Below, piece by piece: positions 12,586 to 24,591 of a stretch of 64,000 bases of DNA. The position numbers were made by a program, and so were the translations under genes. Under the pieces are notes generated by a model. It was given only the letters and a program-made list of their open reading frames with translations. It did not search any database and was not told the DNA's origin. Origin of the DNA: Pteria penguin (lineage: Eukaryota > Mollusca > Bivalvia > Pterioida > Pteriidae). The first letter of the stretch is position 1, and the number at the start of each line of letters is the position of its first letter. Location of the stretch: assembly GCA_035048485.1 (NCBI GenBank), contig CM068580.1, forward strand, positions 52,306,975 to 52,370,974, read 5' to 3'.

Positions 12586-13473
12586 CATACCTGTCAACCC
12601 TCCTGGATTATGCGGGAGCCTCCCACATTTTGGCAATTTTTTTTAAACTCCCGCATTGGCGGCTCTCCCGCACGGAAGAGCTAAAACTCCCGCATTTTAA
12701 CAATCCTTCCGAGAACGTTTCTTTAAATTTTCTTTGATTTTCACCGCCGACATCGTAAATACATCAAAATAAACAGCGTTATAACAAAGCTTGAACGGGA
12801 AAGCCATCGATCAAGGTACTATAAAGCGCTTACGTGGCTAGATGTTGAACATTCGGGGTTTTCGGGATTTTGTTTCCCATAGAAGAATGAAGGCTATTGT
12901 TTACGTTTCCGAACAGCATGCCAGTTTCGTGAGCAGTGTTCTAGGAAATTATACTATAAAACAATGTCTTGATAAATTTAAAGTTGAAACCATTAGATAA
13001 TGTCGTCGAGCGAAAGAAAATGTTTTATGTCCGGCCCGATCGGGACACCTTATAAGAAAAAGAAACACGGGTGTAAATTTAAACCAGAATTGGGAACCAA
13101 AGCTGCATGGTTGATGCCAAGTACTATTGACAAGTAACATGCGTTTTGCAAGCTTTGTAGTTTAAATTTTTCGGTTTCATCTGGTGGTTTAAACGATGTA
13201 AAGCGCCACGCTTGTGTGTTCAGACTATGAGTCATCAGACTATGTTCTGCAGAAAGCTAAAAAGCAACTAAACAATAAGCAATAAGAATGTGTAATATTG
13301 AAATTATAGTATCTCTGCAATGTTAACTTGCATTTCATTTACATACTGTATTGCAAATGAGGGGGAAAAGGTCGCGATTTACATTTACACAAATTCTCCC
13401 TCATTTTTGGAAATTCTCTCTCATTTTTGAGAAAGATCTCCCTCATTTTCGATCTCGGAGGTTGACAGGTAAG
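12586..13473 (+). mobile_element. 888-bp TIR DNA transposon relic with BED-like finger
   Basis: The ends are TACCTGTCAACCCTCC at the left and the complement TACCTGTCAACCTCC at the right. The flanks share GGTTCA (12580-12585 and 13474-13479). The element is absent from the duplicate locus near 23985. The near-terminal sequence holds short direct repeats of CTCCCGCATT and, at the other end, CTCCCTCATTTT. Inside is a broken BED-finger frame (next entry). This suggests a hAT-like or related transposon, but no catalytic domain remains. Confidence 0.65.
12999..13226 (+). pseudogene. BED-like zinc-finger fragment
   Basis: The frame from the ATG at 12999 reads MSSSERKCF, then KKKKHGCKFKPELGTKAAWL, a TAA at about 13135, then HAFCKLCSLNFSVSSGGLND and VKRHACVF before a stop. 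The order K-H-x-C-K-F...C-x2-C-x6-SxGGxxDVKxH is that of BED-type fingers found at the N-terminus of hAT-like transposases and related proteins, which bind DNA. The single in-frame TAA replaces a residue just before HAFC. The final zinc-binding histidine is not evident. The transposase body is missing. Confidence 0.65.
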
Positions 13474-13987
13474 GGTTCAAGTGACGCGTTATCGGTTATT
13501 TTTTATCACTGGATTTCCTTTTGTTTCTTTCTTTTAATCTACAATTGATATTGACAGAATTAATTAATCCTCGAGACTAAACGTCGCCTGTCTCTCATAG
13601 ATTACATCAGATACTGTTTACTAATGCTGTGTATGCTACTGCAGACGAATTATATCTACACACAGTGTATGCCCTTGCCGCCCGTGCTATAAATAACACT
13701 AGCTGAAATAGAAATAGCCTCTCCAAAACGGCGGTGGTCACCTGTCTCTTCGCGCAGCGATATCAAGATATACACATGTATATCGCGGTTTGCAATGTAA
13801 CATGTCATAAAAATCCAATAAAGATTTATAATACGTTCTGAATATTCCAGTGGTAGAAGTTACATCAGAGATTACATTTTGAAATGCAAGGACACATTCA
13901 GTGAATGATTAGAATACCTCGTTTTGAGAATCGTGCTTGGCGGCTATAGCCTTGGTTTATGCCTTCGGCATTAACCCCGGCTAAAAT

Positions 13988-14500
13988 ACTGTCTATAACA
14001 ACTTCGTCCAGTGATATGAGTGTCCATCTTAAGTCTCGTTTCAAAGACTGTTTGCAAGTTCTACCATTCAAGTGCACAATTATTAATAAAACGGACAAAA
14101 TACATAGCGTACAACCATGCAACATGCTTTCTAGCATGTTGTTTCATCTCGCCGCGCCGCAGCCAAACTTCTTGTTGAGAACTTTGCTATACAAAGTCAA
14201 GTCGTTCAAGTGTGGATCAATTTGTGACTGATAATTTAATCATAAATTTTACGAATATGAAAATGAAAAAACTTATGTCAGTGGAATAAATATAAATTCG
14301 TTTCTCGGAAGAATTTTAAACATGACGCTATTCCTCCCTTAGCAACGAGGAAATTAAGGCAATTTCAAAGAGAAAAACACAATGTTTGTGTTATAAGTGA
14401 GTTAGAAGTGTTCAAACGGTATTTTCACGGTATACCTGTCGGAAACAAACAAATACAATCAAGCACAGTACGTTTTTATCCCCTAAGTAACGCCCTTTCT
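13988..14500. other. Intergenic or upstream intron of the recombinase gene
   Basis: A minus-strand frame at 13898-14137 starts with a hydrophobic run (CTLCILSVLLIIVHLNG) then KQSLKRDLRWTLISLDEVVI, which could be a secreted-protein first exon. But its C-terminal part is repeat-derived sequence (end of element D). I found no supporting splice donor. Confidence 0.3.
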
Positions 14501-14902
14501 AGGAATATCTAATTTGCGCGCCAAATGTAGGTCACGTAGGTTGCCGAAACCGTGTGGTGACTTATTTACTGCTGAACTGTCGGACGCCATGGGTGTGTTG
14601 GAAATGACTGTAGACTGTGGTTTCTATGTAGAACTAAAAGAAGGGGAAAATACGCAGTGCAGAACTAAAAATTTCAAGAATCTAAACTTGTTTAATGTGA
14701 CCGATGAGGACATTCATTTAATCCTAAATCGGGAAAAATAATGCGAGAATTTTAAAAAGAAACTGAGGAGAATGTACAGTTGTCACAAGCATATGAGGAC
14801 ATCATTAATTAATTTGCAGGATTTGGATTTTCTTGTAGTTGATGACGACAGCATTGAAGACATCAAACTTTCACAAATATGCGAGGAAATACAAACAAAA
14901 GG

Positions 14903-16839
14903 CCCAAGGGGGCCTATATGGCTCACTTGATCACAATTTCTTATTCACAAACAAATAAGCTCATTTTTTGGTAGAAGACTTTGAGTACTTTCAGTACTTA
15001 CATTCCATATGATTTGATGATATTCTGTGAAGTAATTAATGAGGAGAAGTCGGAAAATATGTAAACCAAGCATAGCTCTTAGCAGCCATCTTGAATGACA
15101 GACTGGGTCAAAAGATACAATTTTGGTATGGGACTTCGATAACTTACTTCTTGTACGTTTCAATGATGCTCTGTGCAGCAGTAACCGAAAAGAAGTCAAA
15201 ACTGTGTCAGTCAATCAGGGTCCATGGCAGACATCGTGGATGACTGATTTGGTCAAGACATATAATTTTGGTAGAGAACCTTAAGAACTTGTACGTTGTA
15301 CGATTTGGTGAAATTCTGTGAAGCTGTTTACGCTGGCCACCTTGATTAATGAATCAGGTCGAAGGATACAATTTTGGTAGAGGACCTTTAGTACTTACTT
15401 CCCACAAGATTTGGTAGAAATAGGTGGTGTAGTTAATGAGAAATCGAAAATGTGTCAGTCAATCAGAGCCCTTGGCGACCATCTTGGATGATGCATCGGG
15501 TCGAAGAACACAAACTTGGTAGAGAACCTTGATTACTTACTTCTTGTAAGGTCTGGTGAAATTTTATGAGCGGCTGTGAAGAAAAGCTGAAAATGTGTCA
15601 ACCAATATGGGCCCATGACGGTCATCTTGGATTACGAATCTGGTCGAAAAACACAAACTTAGTACTTACTTCCTCTATGTTTTGGTGAAATTCTGTAAAC
15701 GGTCGAAGAAGAAAAGTCGAAATGTATCAACCAATCAGAGCCTATCTCGGACTACGGATCGGGTTGAAAAACACAAAATTGAGGACCTCATCTATTTTAT
15801 GCTTGTAACATCTAGAGAAATTTAATGAAGCAGTTGTGGAGAAGAAATCGAAAATGTGTCAACTAATCGGCGCACATGGCAGCCATATTGGATTACGACT
15901 CGGGTCAAAAACACAAACTTGATACATAACCTTGTGTACTTATACTTCCTGAAAGTTTGGTGAAATTCTGTAAAATGATTGCAGAGGAGAAATGAAAAAT
16001 GTGTCAACCAATCAGAGCCCATGGCGGCCATTTTGGATCACACTTGGAAGGGAATCTTGAGTACTTACTTCTACATTTTGGTGAAATTCTGTGCACCACT
16101 TTTGAAGAAGACGTCCAAAATGAGTCTGTCAATCACGGCCCATGACGGACATCTTGGATTACGGATCAGGTAAAAACACAAATTTGGAAGAGGACCTTGA
16201 GTACTTACTTCCTGTATGTTTTTGTGAAATTCTGTTTAGCGGTTTTGAAGAAGTCGAAAATGTGGCAGCTAATCAGGGCCCATGGCGGTCATCTTGGATT
16301 ACGGATGAGGTCAAAGAACACAAACTTCGTGAAAGACCTTGAGTGTTCTTCCTGTATGTCTTTGTGAAATTCTGCGCAGCGGTTTTGGAGAAGTCGAAAA
16401 TATGTCAGCCAATCAGGGCCCATTGTGGTCATCATAAATTACGGATTAGGTATAAAAACACACACTTGGTTGAGGACCATGAGTACCTTATTCCTGTAAG
16501 TTTTTGTGAAATTCTATGCAGCAATTTTGTAGAAGTCTAAAATGTGTCAACCAATTAGAATCCACTGCGGCCATCTTCGATTTCTGATTGGGCCCAAAAA
16601 CACAAACTTGGTAAAAGACTTTTAGTGCGTACTTCTTGGAAGGTTTGGCGAAATTCTGTAAAACAGTTGCAAAGGAGAAGTCGAGTATGTGCAAAAGTTT
16701 ACGACGGACGGCGGGCTGACAATTGACGTTCACGTTCTCTTGGCATTAGAACAACGCCCTTATTTCCTCGGCAAAAGCTGCATCATCAAATCGATTAGAA
16801 TCTTCTGTCTATTTGACGTGACTTTGGCTCAGGTGAGCT
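14903..16839 (-). mobile_element. Tandem-core repeat (AGCTCACCTGAG...GGGCC family), inserted in the recombinase
   Basis: On the minus strand it starts TAGCTCACCTGAGCC (16839 side) and ends GGCCTATATAGGCCC-like (14903 side: complement of CCCAAGGGGGCCTATATGGC). The flanks share AAAAGG (14897-14902 and 16840-16845). The core is 11-12 diverged units of about 120-150 bp containing GTGAAATTCTGT, AAAATGTGTCAACCAATCAG, CATCTTGGATTACGGAT and AAACACAAACTTGGT. The ends are palindromic (GGCC/CCC). It has no coding capacity. Near its 5' end it carries an 88-bp inverted copy of the adjacent recombinase gene. Confidence 0.75.
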
Positions 16840-17040
16840 AAAAGGGCAAGAAGTTTTCGATGAATTTCAAGATATAAATATTCCTGTCAGGGAATACGAA
16901 TATGAGTACAAGGCTGACGACGAACAAAATTTTGATACAAAATATCCTTAACTCAAATAGACAGAAGATTCTAATCGATTTGATGATGCAGCTTTTGCCG
17001 AGGAAATAAGGGCGTTGTTCTAATGCCAAGAGAACGTGAA
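16729..17040. repeat. 88-bp perfect inverted repeat, 136-bp spacer
   Basis: 16953-17040 (recombinase gene, TCAAATAGACAGAAGATTCT onward) is exactly the reverse complement of 16729-16816, which sits inside the neighbouring repeat. I checked the arms base by base and found no mismatch over 88 bp. Confidence 0.9.
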
Positions 17041-17151
17041 TTCCAAGAAGAACACTCAATGGGCTGTGAACATATTTGAAAAATGGTGGATTGCGCGCTA
17101 CAGTCATGGCTCAAACATTTGTCCGTTAGAGCAGTTGACAGAGGAAGATCT

Positions 17152-17380
17152 GGGGCCAGTTGTTCGAAAATTTAACCACTGGTTAAGCTAACAGGCGGTT
17201 AAAATTTAAGAAACAATTACTTTAATTTATAAGATTTCTGTATAATAAATAACTTTACAAAGCTTGTGTCATATGCTACAGATCAGTACACAGACTATGA
17301 CGTAAAGTCTGCTCATTTCAAAGATATTGTCAGATGAAATTTAACTATTGTTTAGCTTAACCAGTGGCTAAACTGGCCCC
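17152..17380. mobile_element. 229-bp MITE (GGGGCCAGTT ends)
   Basis: Left end GGGGCCAGTTGTTCGAAAAT with CCACTGGTTAAGCTAA. The right end, read as complement, is GGGGCCAGTTTAGCCACTGG with TTAAGCTAAACAATAG. It splits the recombinase frame right after EEDL. GGGCCAGTTG..GAAA ends are common in Harbinger-like MITEs, but the TSD here is unclear (CT or less). Confidence 0.75.
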
Positions 17381-17501
17381 TAAGCGTTAATTTGATACAA
17401 TTTATGCCAAGCGAAACGACAACTCTGCCATAATTATCCTCGGAAATCTCTGTATCTTGCACTTTTGTGTTACTTACGAGACATTGGTGTGCACGACAAG
17501 A

Positions 17502-17780
17502 TTTTGTTTTTGTTTGATTATTGTTTTACGTCACTCCACGATTATTTCACGTATATGGTGACGGCATCTGCCTGATGCATTGCATACAAATTTAGACCTT
17601 TGCAACGGACCCACCCGAAGCAGTGAGGGATCTTTTACGTGCCACGCCTACCGTGACACGGGACCTCGGTTTTTACTGTCTCATCCGAAAGACAGAACAC
17701 CGGTGTGCCCCGGGCGGGAGTCGAACCCGCGACCTCTTGATCACGAGCCGAGCACCTTATCCACTAGGCCACACCGGCTT
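17502..17780 (-). mobile_element. Full-length tRNA-headed SINE with 12-bp TSD, inside the recombinase
   Basis: TGCACGACAAGA at 17490-17501 and 17781-17792 flanks the copy. Over its length it differs from the 5957 copy at very few bases (for example CTTGATCACG against CTCGATCACG), so it was inserted recently into an already broken gene. Confidence 0.92.
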
Positions 17781-19067
17781 TGCACGACAAGAACCTTCTT
17801 GATTCCTCCAATACTAATTCTGCGGAATTCAGGAAAGTGTTGGACATTAAAATGACAGAAATGCTGACTCTGAGTATTGGAATAAAGCGTAAACCAGCGG
17901 ATCCAGTTCTGCCAAAAGTTGAGGCTACTACAAGGGGGTGTTTGGTATGAAAAACGGAGAGACACTGCAGTGTACTATATTTTATTACTGTTGCAAAATT
18001 TTCGGACTACGTGGTCATGACGAACATCATTATCTGGTATGCAGCCAGTTGTGGCAAATGTGTTTAATTTTTCGGTAGAGAGTCCAAGACATTCAAAGGA
18101 GGGCCTGGCCAGCAGGAACTGAACAATAAACATATTAAACACTACTGCGAGTAAGGTAGGGAATTTTTATTTTATATCATGATTAATACTCTTTTTGTAA
18201 AACAAAACAAAAAAAATAAATAAATAAAACAAAAGAAAAAAAACAAAAGAAAAAAAAACTTCCGAATTGTTGTGAGTTTTTTTTTTCATTTACGAACTTC
18301 GTAAGTGAATTCTTAAAGCTGAGCTCTGATTATTTAAACATGGGTGACGTAATAAAAATTTTTAAGGTTCCCTTAATAGATCTGGCAATCTCCGTTCCCA
18401 CCTAAATTTGATACTATAGAGACATGGTGACGTATGTATGGTCAATTAACCGAGCTGAGAGACCCAATCTACATGTACAATGTTCTTATCGGGGTTGTAT
18501 TAGGACATCTCGATGTGCAAGCACCGTGACAGTTACATGTAGATAGCTGACACGATAGAAAAATCAGCGGAAGATATGAATTCGGTAATGGAAGAAATGT
18601 TTGATGAATTTTACAATACATGATCATGATTTAAATGAATAAAGCTCATAGTGAAAAGATATAACAATGAAGAACAGAAAGACAATTTAGCCATTATGAT
18701 CCATATTTGTAGAAAACAGATAAATCTATCGTTTACGTTCCTATCAAATATTCCCATATTTTAGGTAAATTGAACTTTACTAGATATGTAATTCACTAAA
18801 ACACTGAAATGAAGAATTTAAGGACTTAAGATGAGTAAATTTATTACTTACACATTTTGTCTTTTGTTCTGTATGTCAAAATACCACAGTGTAATCCATG
18901 TTTAACTCATTCAATATACGATGTTTTCATTTCCGGTTGTCAAAAGAAGTGTACGATAAAACTAAGTAAAATAAACATATATAACTAAATCTTAATTAAA
19001 TTATTTCGTTCATGTGTATGGCAAAATAATTGCATTTGTTAATCTAATTTTTTTTTCTAATATTTTC

Positions 19068-19154
19068 AATAATATCAGACACTATAAAGAGAATTAATAT
19101 ATATACAAATGTATATACATATATGTAGCAAAAGATATAGATCATATAGATAGA

Positions 19155-19202
<48 letters not shown>

Positions 19203-19225
19203 TTTTTATAGTGTCTGATTTCATT
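19068..19225. repeat. (TA)n tract inside a small inverted repeat
   Basis: An (AT)n run at 19157-19200 is flanked by ATATCAGACACTATAAA on the left and its complement TTTATAGTGTCTGAT on the right, a cruciform-prone structure. Confidence 0.7.
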
Positions 19226-20214
19226 GAGAATATATCAAGAATTCAAATAAATAGATGCAATTTGCTTGTCATACACGTAGACGAATTAATCTAATTCAGA
19301 TTTAGTTATACATGTTTATCTTACTTAGTTTTATCCAACATTCCTTTTGACATCTGGAAATAAAAATATCGTATATTGAGTGAGTTGAATATGGGAATAA
19401 CACTGTAATATTTTGATTGACATACAGGACAAAAGAAAAAATGTAAAAGGGGACGACCATTTGATTCTGAGGGGGAAGGGGCTGGCACTTTTTGGAAGTA
19501 AATATTCTGACCCAGAAAATGCTGAAAATAAAAAAATCTGACTGACTGAAATGAAAATAAATATTCTGGCTACTAGCATCTACATTTACCAGATCATGAA
19601 AATATAAAGCTGAATGTTCTACGGAAAACCTGTTGATTTTTTACATTGCTCCCTATACTGTAATGCGTAGTAGTTAAACTGTATTACTCATATTTCAGAG
19701 GAATATAGCACTGGACAAATCATGCTATTCACTATCTTCAACAAAACTTAATAGAATTCTTGCTTTTTAGAAAATATATTTGCATGTTCATTGTGAGGGG
19801 CAGACAGGAAACAAGGGTTCTACCATCTGCTTTCTGAGAAATTTTCTCTTCAGATTCTTGTTTAGAATAGTGTCATTCGTGTTCCCTTGCCGCAATTTTC
19901 TAATCCCTTGTCTCCAACTTCCCCTCGTGTAGTCCGGCCCTAATTTATATGCCAGACACACCCATTTTAACGTTAAAACGAATGGTCTTAAGTGAATTTG
20001 TCTCACCTTCACCTGAGCACATATGCAAAGTTGATGTTTAAATTAAATAATGTGACAAGTTTCATTTAAATTAGTGTAACAGGGCATTCGTCAAATGATT
20101 TTAACACGTTTATTCAAATGTAAAATTAAAAATAAACACAAGCATGACTTTAAAATAAGAAAAAAAGTAAAACTAACAAAAATGTGTATCTTCACTTAAA
20201 TTAACATACATGAT

Positions 20215-20275
20215 AACAAACGCAAAAAGGGTCCGCAATGAGCCTATATTGTTCACCTTAGTCATAGAAAACATT
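20215..20275 (-). repeat. Relic of the GGGCC-ended repeat
   Basis: AAAAAGGGTCCGCAATGAGC, CTATATTGTTCACCTTA resembles a decayed terminus of the family at 42273-44832 (GGCCCA..GGGCCTATATCGCTCACCT). The rest is not evident. Confidence 0.35.
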
Positions 20276-21429
20276 GTACATTGATATTGAACAATAATTG
20301 TAGATAGCCACAAGTCTTTAGTTTCTTTAAAATTGTTTATGAAGAACATCCTTCATTAATACCTACCAAGCTTTCTCAAATTTAATCTAGAAGATAAAGT
20401 AGTGAAAACAAAGTTAAAAATCAATATATCAAAAGTATTTATGAAATGTTTTGCATTAAAATAATATAGTTCAAAGTAAGTCAAAATCGAATAAAATATC
20501 ATCATTCGGACAGGAAGCCAAAACTGCAAAAGTTCCTCATACATCCTTGTATAGTGATAAATGGAAATTCTCCCCTGGATACCAGAGACTGAGAGAGACT
20601 GCATAGTTCACTAGTAGTATAAAGACCTTTGCAATTAAAGTAAGGTTTGCATATTATTTGTCGAGTTTACCTTATATTAGAATGTGTTTTGTTAACTAAA
20701 TATAATCATAGAAGAATGTGTGTTAATGGAATATATTACAATGCAATTCTAACAAGTATTTATTGGCGACAAAAATGTCAAAAACAAGAAAAAAAAATAA
20801 ATAAATAGATCTGTCTCAGGATATTAAGGAAATGAATATTCTATCCTTTAAAGATTTGAAAATAAATTATCTGACACGACTAAATTTGCAAGCCCCCACC
20901 CCCACTCAGAATCAAATGGTCGTCCCCTAATTAATACATTTACTCATATTAACTCGTTAAATCCATCATTTCTTTGTTTTAGTGAAAATACATGTCTAGT
21001 AAAGTTAAATTTATCTGGAATATAGGGGTATTTGATGGAATGTAAACGATAGATTTATCTGTTTTCTACAAATATAGAACATAATGGCTAAATTGTATTT
21101 CTGTTCTTCGTTATTATATCTTTTCACTCTGAGCCTTATTCATTTTAATATAATTCATCAAACATTTCTTCCATTACATATCGAATTCATATCATCGGCT
21201 GATTTTTCTATCGTGTCAGCTATCTTATACACACCGAGATTTCCTTATATACCCCCCAATTACACCTATGCACATGGATATTGCGTCACTCTGCTCGGTT
21301 GATTGACATTGACGGTTGATTGATACATACGTCACCATGTCTCTATAGTTTATATTTAGTTGGGAACGGAGATTGCAAGATCTATTTTTAGCAATTTCCG
21401 TTCCTCAAAATTTTAATGTATTCCGAAAA

Positions 21430-22195
21430 CTTTCGGGGGAGCATATAGTCGCTGTCGTGTCCGTGTCTGATCGTCCGTCCGAGTTCATATCTCCTATACT
21501 TTTTATCAGAATTTGAACATACTTTACAAAAATATTATTTAGGGGCTTTGGGACAAAGGTCACTCAAGGTCATTTCTGAAAGGTCAAGGTCACTTATTAA
21601 CTATGACTTAAAATACCATGAAGTACGTATATCTCCCACACCTGTCATAAGAATTTGATCATACTTCATCAAAATATTATTTAGTTAAAGGGCCTTTGAA
21701 CAAAGGTCACTCAAGGTCATTTCTGAAAGGTCAAGGTCACTTATTAACAATGACTTAAAGTAACATGAAGTACTTATATCTCCTATAACTTTCATCAGAA
21801 TTGGATCATACTTCACCGTAATGATATTTAAGTCAAGCGCTTTTGGACAAAGGTCATTCAAGGTCATTTCTGAAAGGTCAAGGTCACTTATTAACTATGA
21901 CTTAAAATACCATGAAGTATGTATATCTCCTATAGCTTCCATCTGAATTGGATTATTCTTCATCGAAAGTTTCTTTAGGTTAAGGACTTTTGGACAAAGG
22001 TCACTCAAAGTCATTTATGAAAGGTCAAGGTCACTTATTAACTATGACTTAAAATACCATGAAGTACTTTTATCTCCTGCACCTTACATATGAATTTGAT
22101 CATACTTCACCAAATAAGTTATTTAAGTTAAAAGCATTTGGAAAAAGGTCACTCAAGGTCATTTCTGAATTGTCATGTTCACAATAAAAAATTTT
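21430..22195 (+). repeat. Tandem-core repeat with exact 147-bp period
   Basis: After an opening of CGAAAACTTTCGGGGGAGCA and TCGTCCGTCCGAG, the string CAAAGGTCACTCAAGG recurs at 21554, 21701, 21848, 21995 and 22142, every 147 bp. Each unit also has CTGAAAGGTCAAGGTCACTT, ACTATGACTTAAAATACCAT and ATATCTCC. It has no coding capacity. Confidence 0.9.
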
Positions 22196-22460
22196 ATTTC
22201 ATAACTAATGGAGGTCAAGCTTTTTCAGCTTAGTTTAAGATACTGTGATCACTTGTTGTTCTACAGTTGACTCAATTGGATCTCCATATGATACATTGAA
22301 ATTTGAAATCGTCATCGATTAATACAATGATTTTCTATATACTGAATCATTCATTTCCTTCATTATTGCTGTGCTTCTAGGAGCACCCATCAGTTTTACT
22401 GAGTTTTTGTATATGAATCGTACGGAGCCCTAAAGGCACATAAAATGAGTTGGTAAAAAT
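22196..22460. other. No recognised feature
   Basis: Short spacer between the 147-bp array and element D. Nothing recognised. Confidence 0.3.
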
Positions 22461-24583
22461 AATCAAAGTACTTACTGTACTGGCAGCCGAGCTTTAAGTA
22501 ACTGGTCAAGTAACAAAAGATTAGATTGGAGTTAAATACAGTTGATAACAAATTCAAGGAAAGAAGAATTTACACATTTCATCATGGAAGACCAATTCTT
22601 AAGTAATAGTGAAATGAAGTTTATCATTGGTTAACTTTGATAAAATATCCCGTGAGGCATGGCATCATGATGAACACCATAAATTCATTACTATTTTAAA
22701 AGTTACACTGCCCTTGTCATGCTTTATTTTCTTGAGCATAAAATATATATTTGGCATCCCCTATCGCTTTAAAGCAAAAGTCCCTTTGAAAGTTTACAGC
22801 TGCAGACGGCTGATGGATAAAATTGACCGATTTCTGCCGTGAAAGCTTCTTGAGAGAAAATGCGAGTGCATACAGACGCATAATAAAGTACAAGGTAACT
22901 GACGAAAGCTTTTATTGCATCAAAACATACGGAAAATTAGGGAAACCCCAGATCGGCGAAAAATCGGTGTCCTCCCTTCTCTTTTTTTATATGTCAACAT
23001 GTGACGTCAACGATTATTTAGCATAACTGACGTGCCCTATGCTTTCTTCCTGAATGGTGTATAGTCAAAACGGCTCAAAAATAAAACGGACCACACGAAA
23101 ATAGAAATAATTTTATGCTAAAGGCAATTTATAAAAATGTCAAATTATTTGCCCCTTTACTATCTGCATCAAATATAATTTTAACACTAGGTAAAAAAAA
23201 CTATTTTGAAATCAAAGTCGATATCCATTGTCAAAATATTACAAAGTTCGGCCGGCGTGGTAAAAAAGGGCCATATTGGTGTCCACGAGCCGTTCTGGTG
23301 TGGACCGTTTTTTCTTGGGCCGTTTTGACTATAACTCTTTGGATTAATTGTTTTAGTACAATTTCACTTGTATTAACAATCCATGGCCAATAAATCAACT
23401 CTGTTTAGCAGGATATTCTATTTATCCTTGAGGAGCATTAAATCTACTTTGTTTAACAGGATATTCTGTTTATCCTTGAAAAGTTCTACAGATCTACTAT
23501 AGAATTCAGCATACCTTGAGAGTGGTCGACGGTTCGCAGAGTAATGCATGAAAAAATTCAATTATCGCCTTTTGTTTTTGGTCAAAATTGCAAAAATTAA
23601 GATGTTAACGAACAAATCCGAGAGAAAACCTGAAATGATACTTGGTTTATTTGTCTCCATTCATGAACCGGCGACATTAAATTAAACTACATCTTGATTA
23701 CTACATTGTTGGAAATGACGTCGATCTGAGAATAATGTCAAACATGCTAATGAGCTCAGGGAGCAATACATGAACCCGTTTTCTTTCTGCCAAGCGATAA
23801 GGCAATGGGCAATGCGCAACAGCGCTTATGTATGATGCTTGAATTAGAAACATGTTTCAATCGGCAAAAATAGGCTCAGGGAAACCCCTCACATACACAT
23901 GTACACAAATATTAGACCAGTTGGCAATGTCATGCCTGTCTAGATCTTAAAATATCTTGACAGTGACCATAGCGAGATCCATAACGTTATCGGTTATTTT
24001 TACATCACTGGATTTCGTTTTGTTTTATTCATTTAGCCTAGAACCAACAAATATTGACAATTTTAAAATTACATCCTCGACGCCAGAGACATGTACATTG
24101 TATACCTAAATTTAAATATATACGTCCCTGTCGACGCTAAACATCACGATTACATTAAATACTGTATAATGATGCTGTGTATGCTACTGCATCTACGTAG
24201 TGTGTACTGTTTGTTATCTGACCATACGGCCTGTGCTATAATGAACACATGCTGGAATAGAAGAAGTCTCTCCAGAATGGCGGTGGTCATATCTCTTCGC
24301 GCAGCGGTACCAAGCAAGACCAGGTACATGTAACTTCAGTTTACACGAATATACACATGTATATCTCTATTTGCAATGTTACATTAAATTAATGATCCAA
24401 TATTCAATACGTTCTGAATATTATAATGCTAGAAATTACATCAGAGACAATGTTTTGAAGCGCAAGAACACATTAAGTGAGAAAGAGGGCTTTAAAACTT
24501 ATAATTAGACTGTCTCGTTTTGAGAATCGTGCTCGGCGCCTATAGCCTTGGCTTATGCCTTCGGCATTAAGCTCGGCTAAAAA
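22461..24583 (+). repeat. 2-kb duplicated element D, copy 2
   Basis: It pairs with 11398-13987 in the same orientation. It carries element Y at about 22779-23040 and a 0.2-kb insertion near 23350-23560 with a doubled AACAGGATATTCT-TTTATCC. It lacks the MITE and the BED-finger transposon of copy 1, so it gives their empty sites. The end is GCCTTCGGCATTAAGCTCGG, CTAAAA. Confidence 0.75.
22779..23040 (+). mobile_element. Element Y, copy 1 (about 260 bp)
   Basis: It runs from AGTCCCTTTGAAAGTTTACA to GATTATTTAGCATAACTGAC, GTGCCCTATG. It recurs inverted at 35917-36176 and in part at 36572-36630. In one frame it reads VPLKVYSCRRLMDKID and in another RESFLRENASAYRR then IKYKVTDESFYC. The second copy keeps close versions of these peptides, but frames are not joined. 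Confidence 0.6.
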
Positions 24584-24591
24584 TTAAACTG

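Larger units (their letters stand above)
11398..13987 (+). repeat. 2-kb duplicated element D, copy 1
   Basis: It aligns in the same orientation with 22461-24583. Shared anchors include TTGATAACAAATTCAAGGAA, GAAATGAAGTTT-TCATTGG, GTTGGAAATGACGTCGATCT, GTTATCGGTTATTTTT and GCCTTCGGCATTAA near the end. Relative to copy 2 it carries two insertions, the MITE at 11928-12086 and the TIR element at 12586-13473. It lacks copy 2's insertions at 22779-23040 and about 23350-23560. AGCCGRGCTT-like strings lie near both ends (11441 and 13984 complement). No intact coding frame. Confidence 0.75.
14503..18150 (+). pseudogene. Crypton-type tyrosine recombinase, N-terminal exon, broken and interrupted
   Basis: A CCCTTTCTAG acceptor (14493-14502) opens a frame running to 14902, with one TAA near 14740. 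It resumes after a repeat at 16846 and, with in-frame stops near 16950, 16960 and 17021, reads VNSKKNTQWAVNIFEKWW and LEQLTEEDL. That is the N-terminal core-binding pattern of Crypton/DUF3504 recombinases. After a MITE (17152-17380) and a SINE it continues YPRKSLYLALLCYLRDIG, NTNSAEFRKVLDIKMTEM, and in another frame FGLRGHDEHHYL, whose Arg matches the first catalytic Arg. It ends SKTFKGG..NNKHIKHYC with a GTAAGG donor at 18151. Removing the repeat or the SINE with one TSD copy keeps the frame. At least two frameshifts and four stops make it nonfunctional. The exon 2 candidate is 36902-37468. Confidence 0.75.
18345..21430. mobile_element. 3.1-kb fold-back element
   Basis: 18345-18860 is the inverted copy of about 20930-21430, with long matches such as GACATGGTGACGTATGTAT, AGCTGACACGATAGAAAAAT, GGAAGAAATGTTTGATGAAT and ACAGATAAATCTATCG. 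A second matched pair follows inward: GGGGACGACCATTTGATTCT at 19447 and its complement near 20925. The left arm carries an extra 0.6 kb that includes a (TA)n tract. No transposase frame in the 1.2-kb centre. Confidence 0.75.

Noticed and set aside
13898..14137. Secreted first exon on minus strand
   Set aside because: Second half is repeat-derived sequence of element D and no convincing donor is present.
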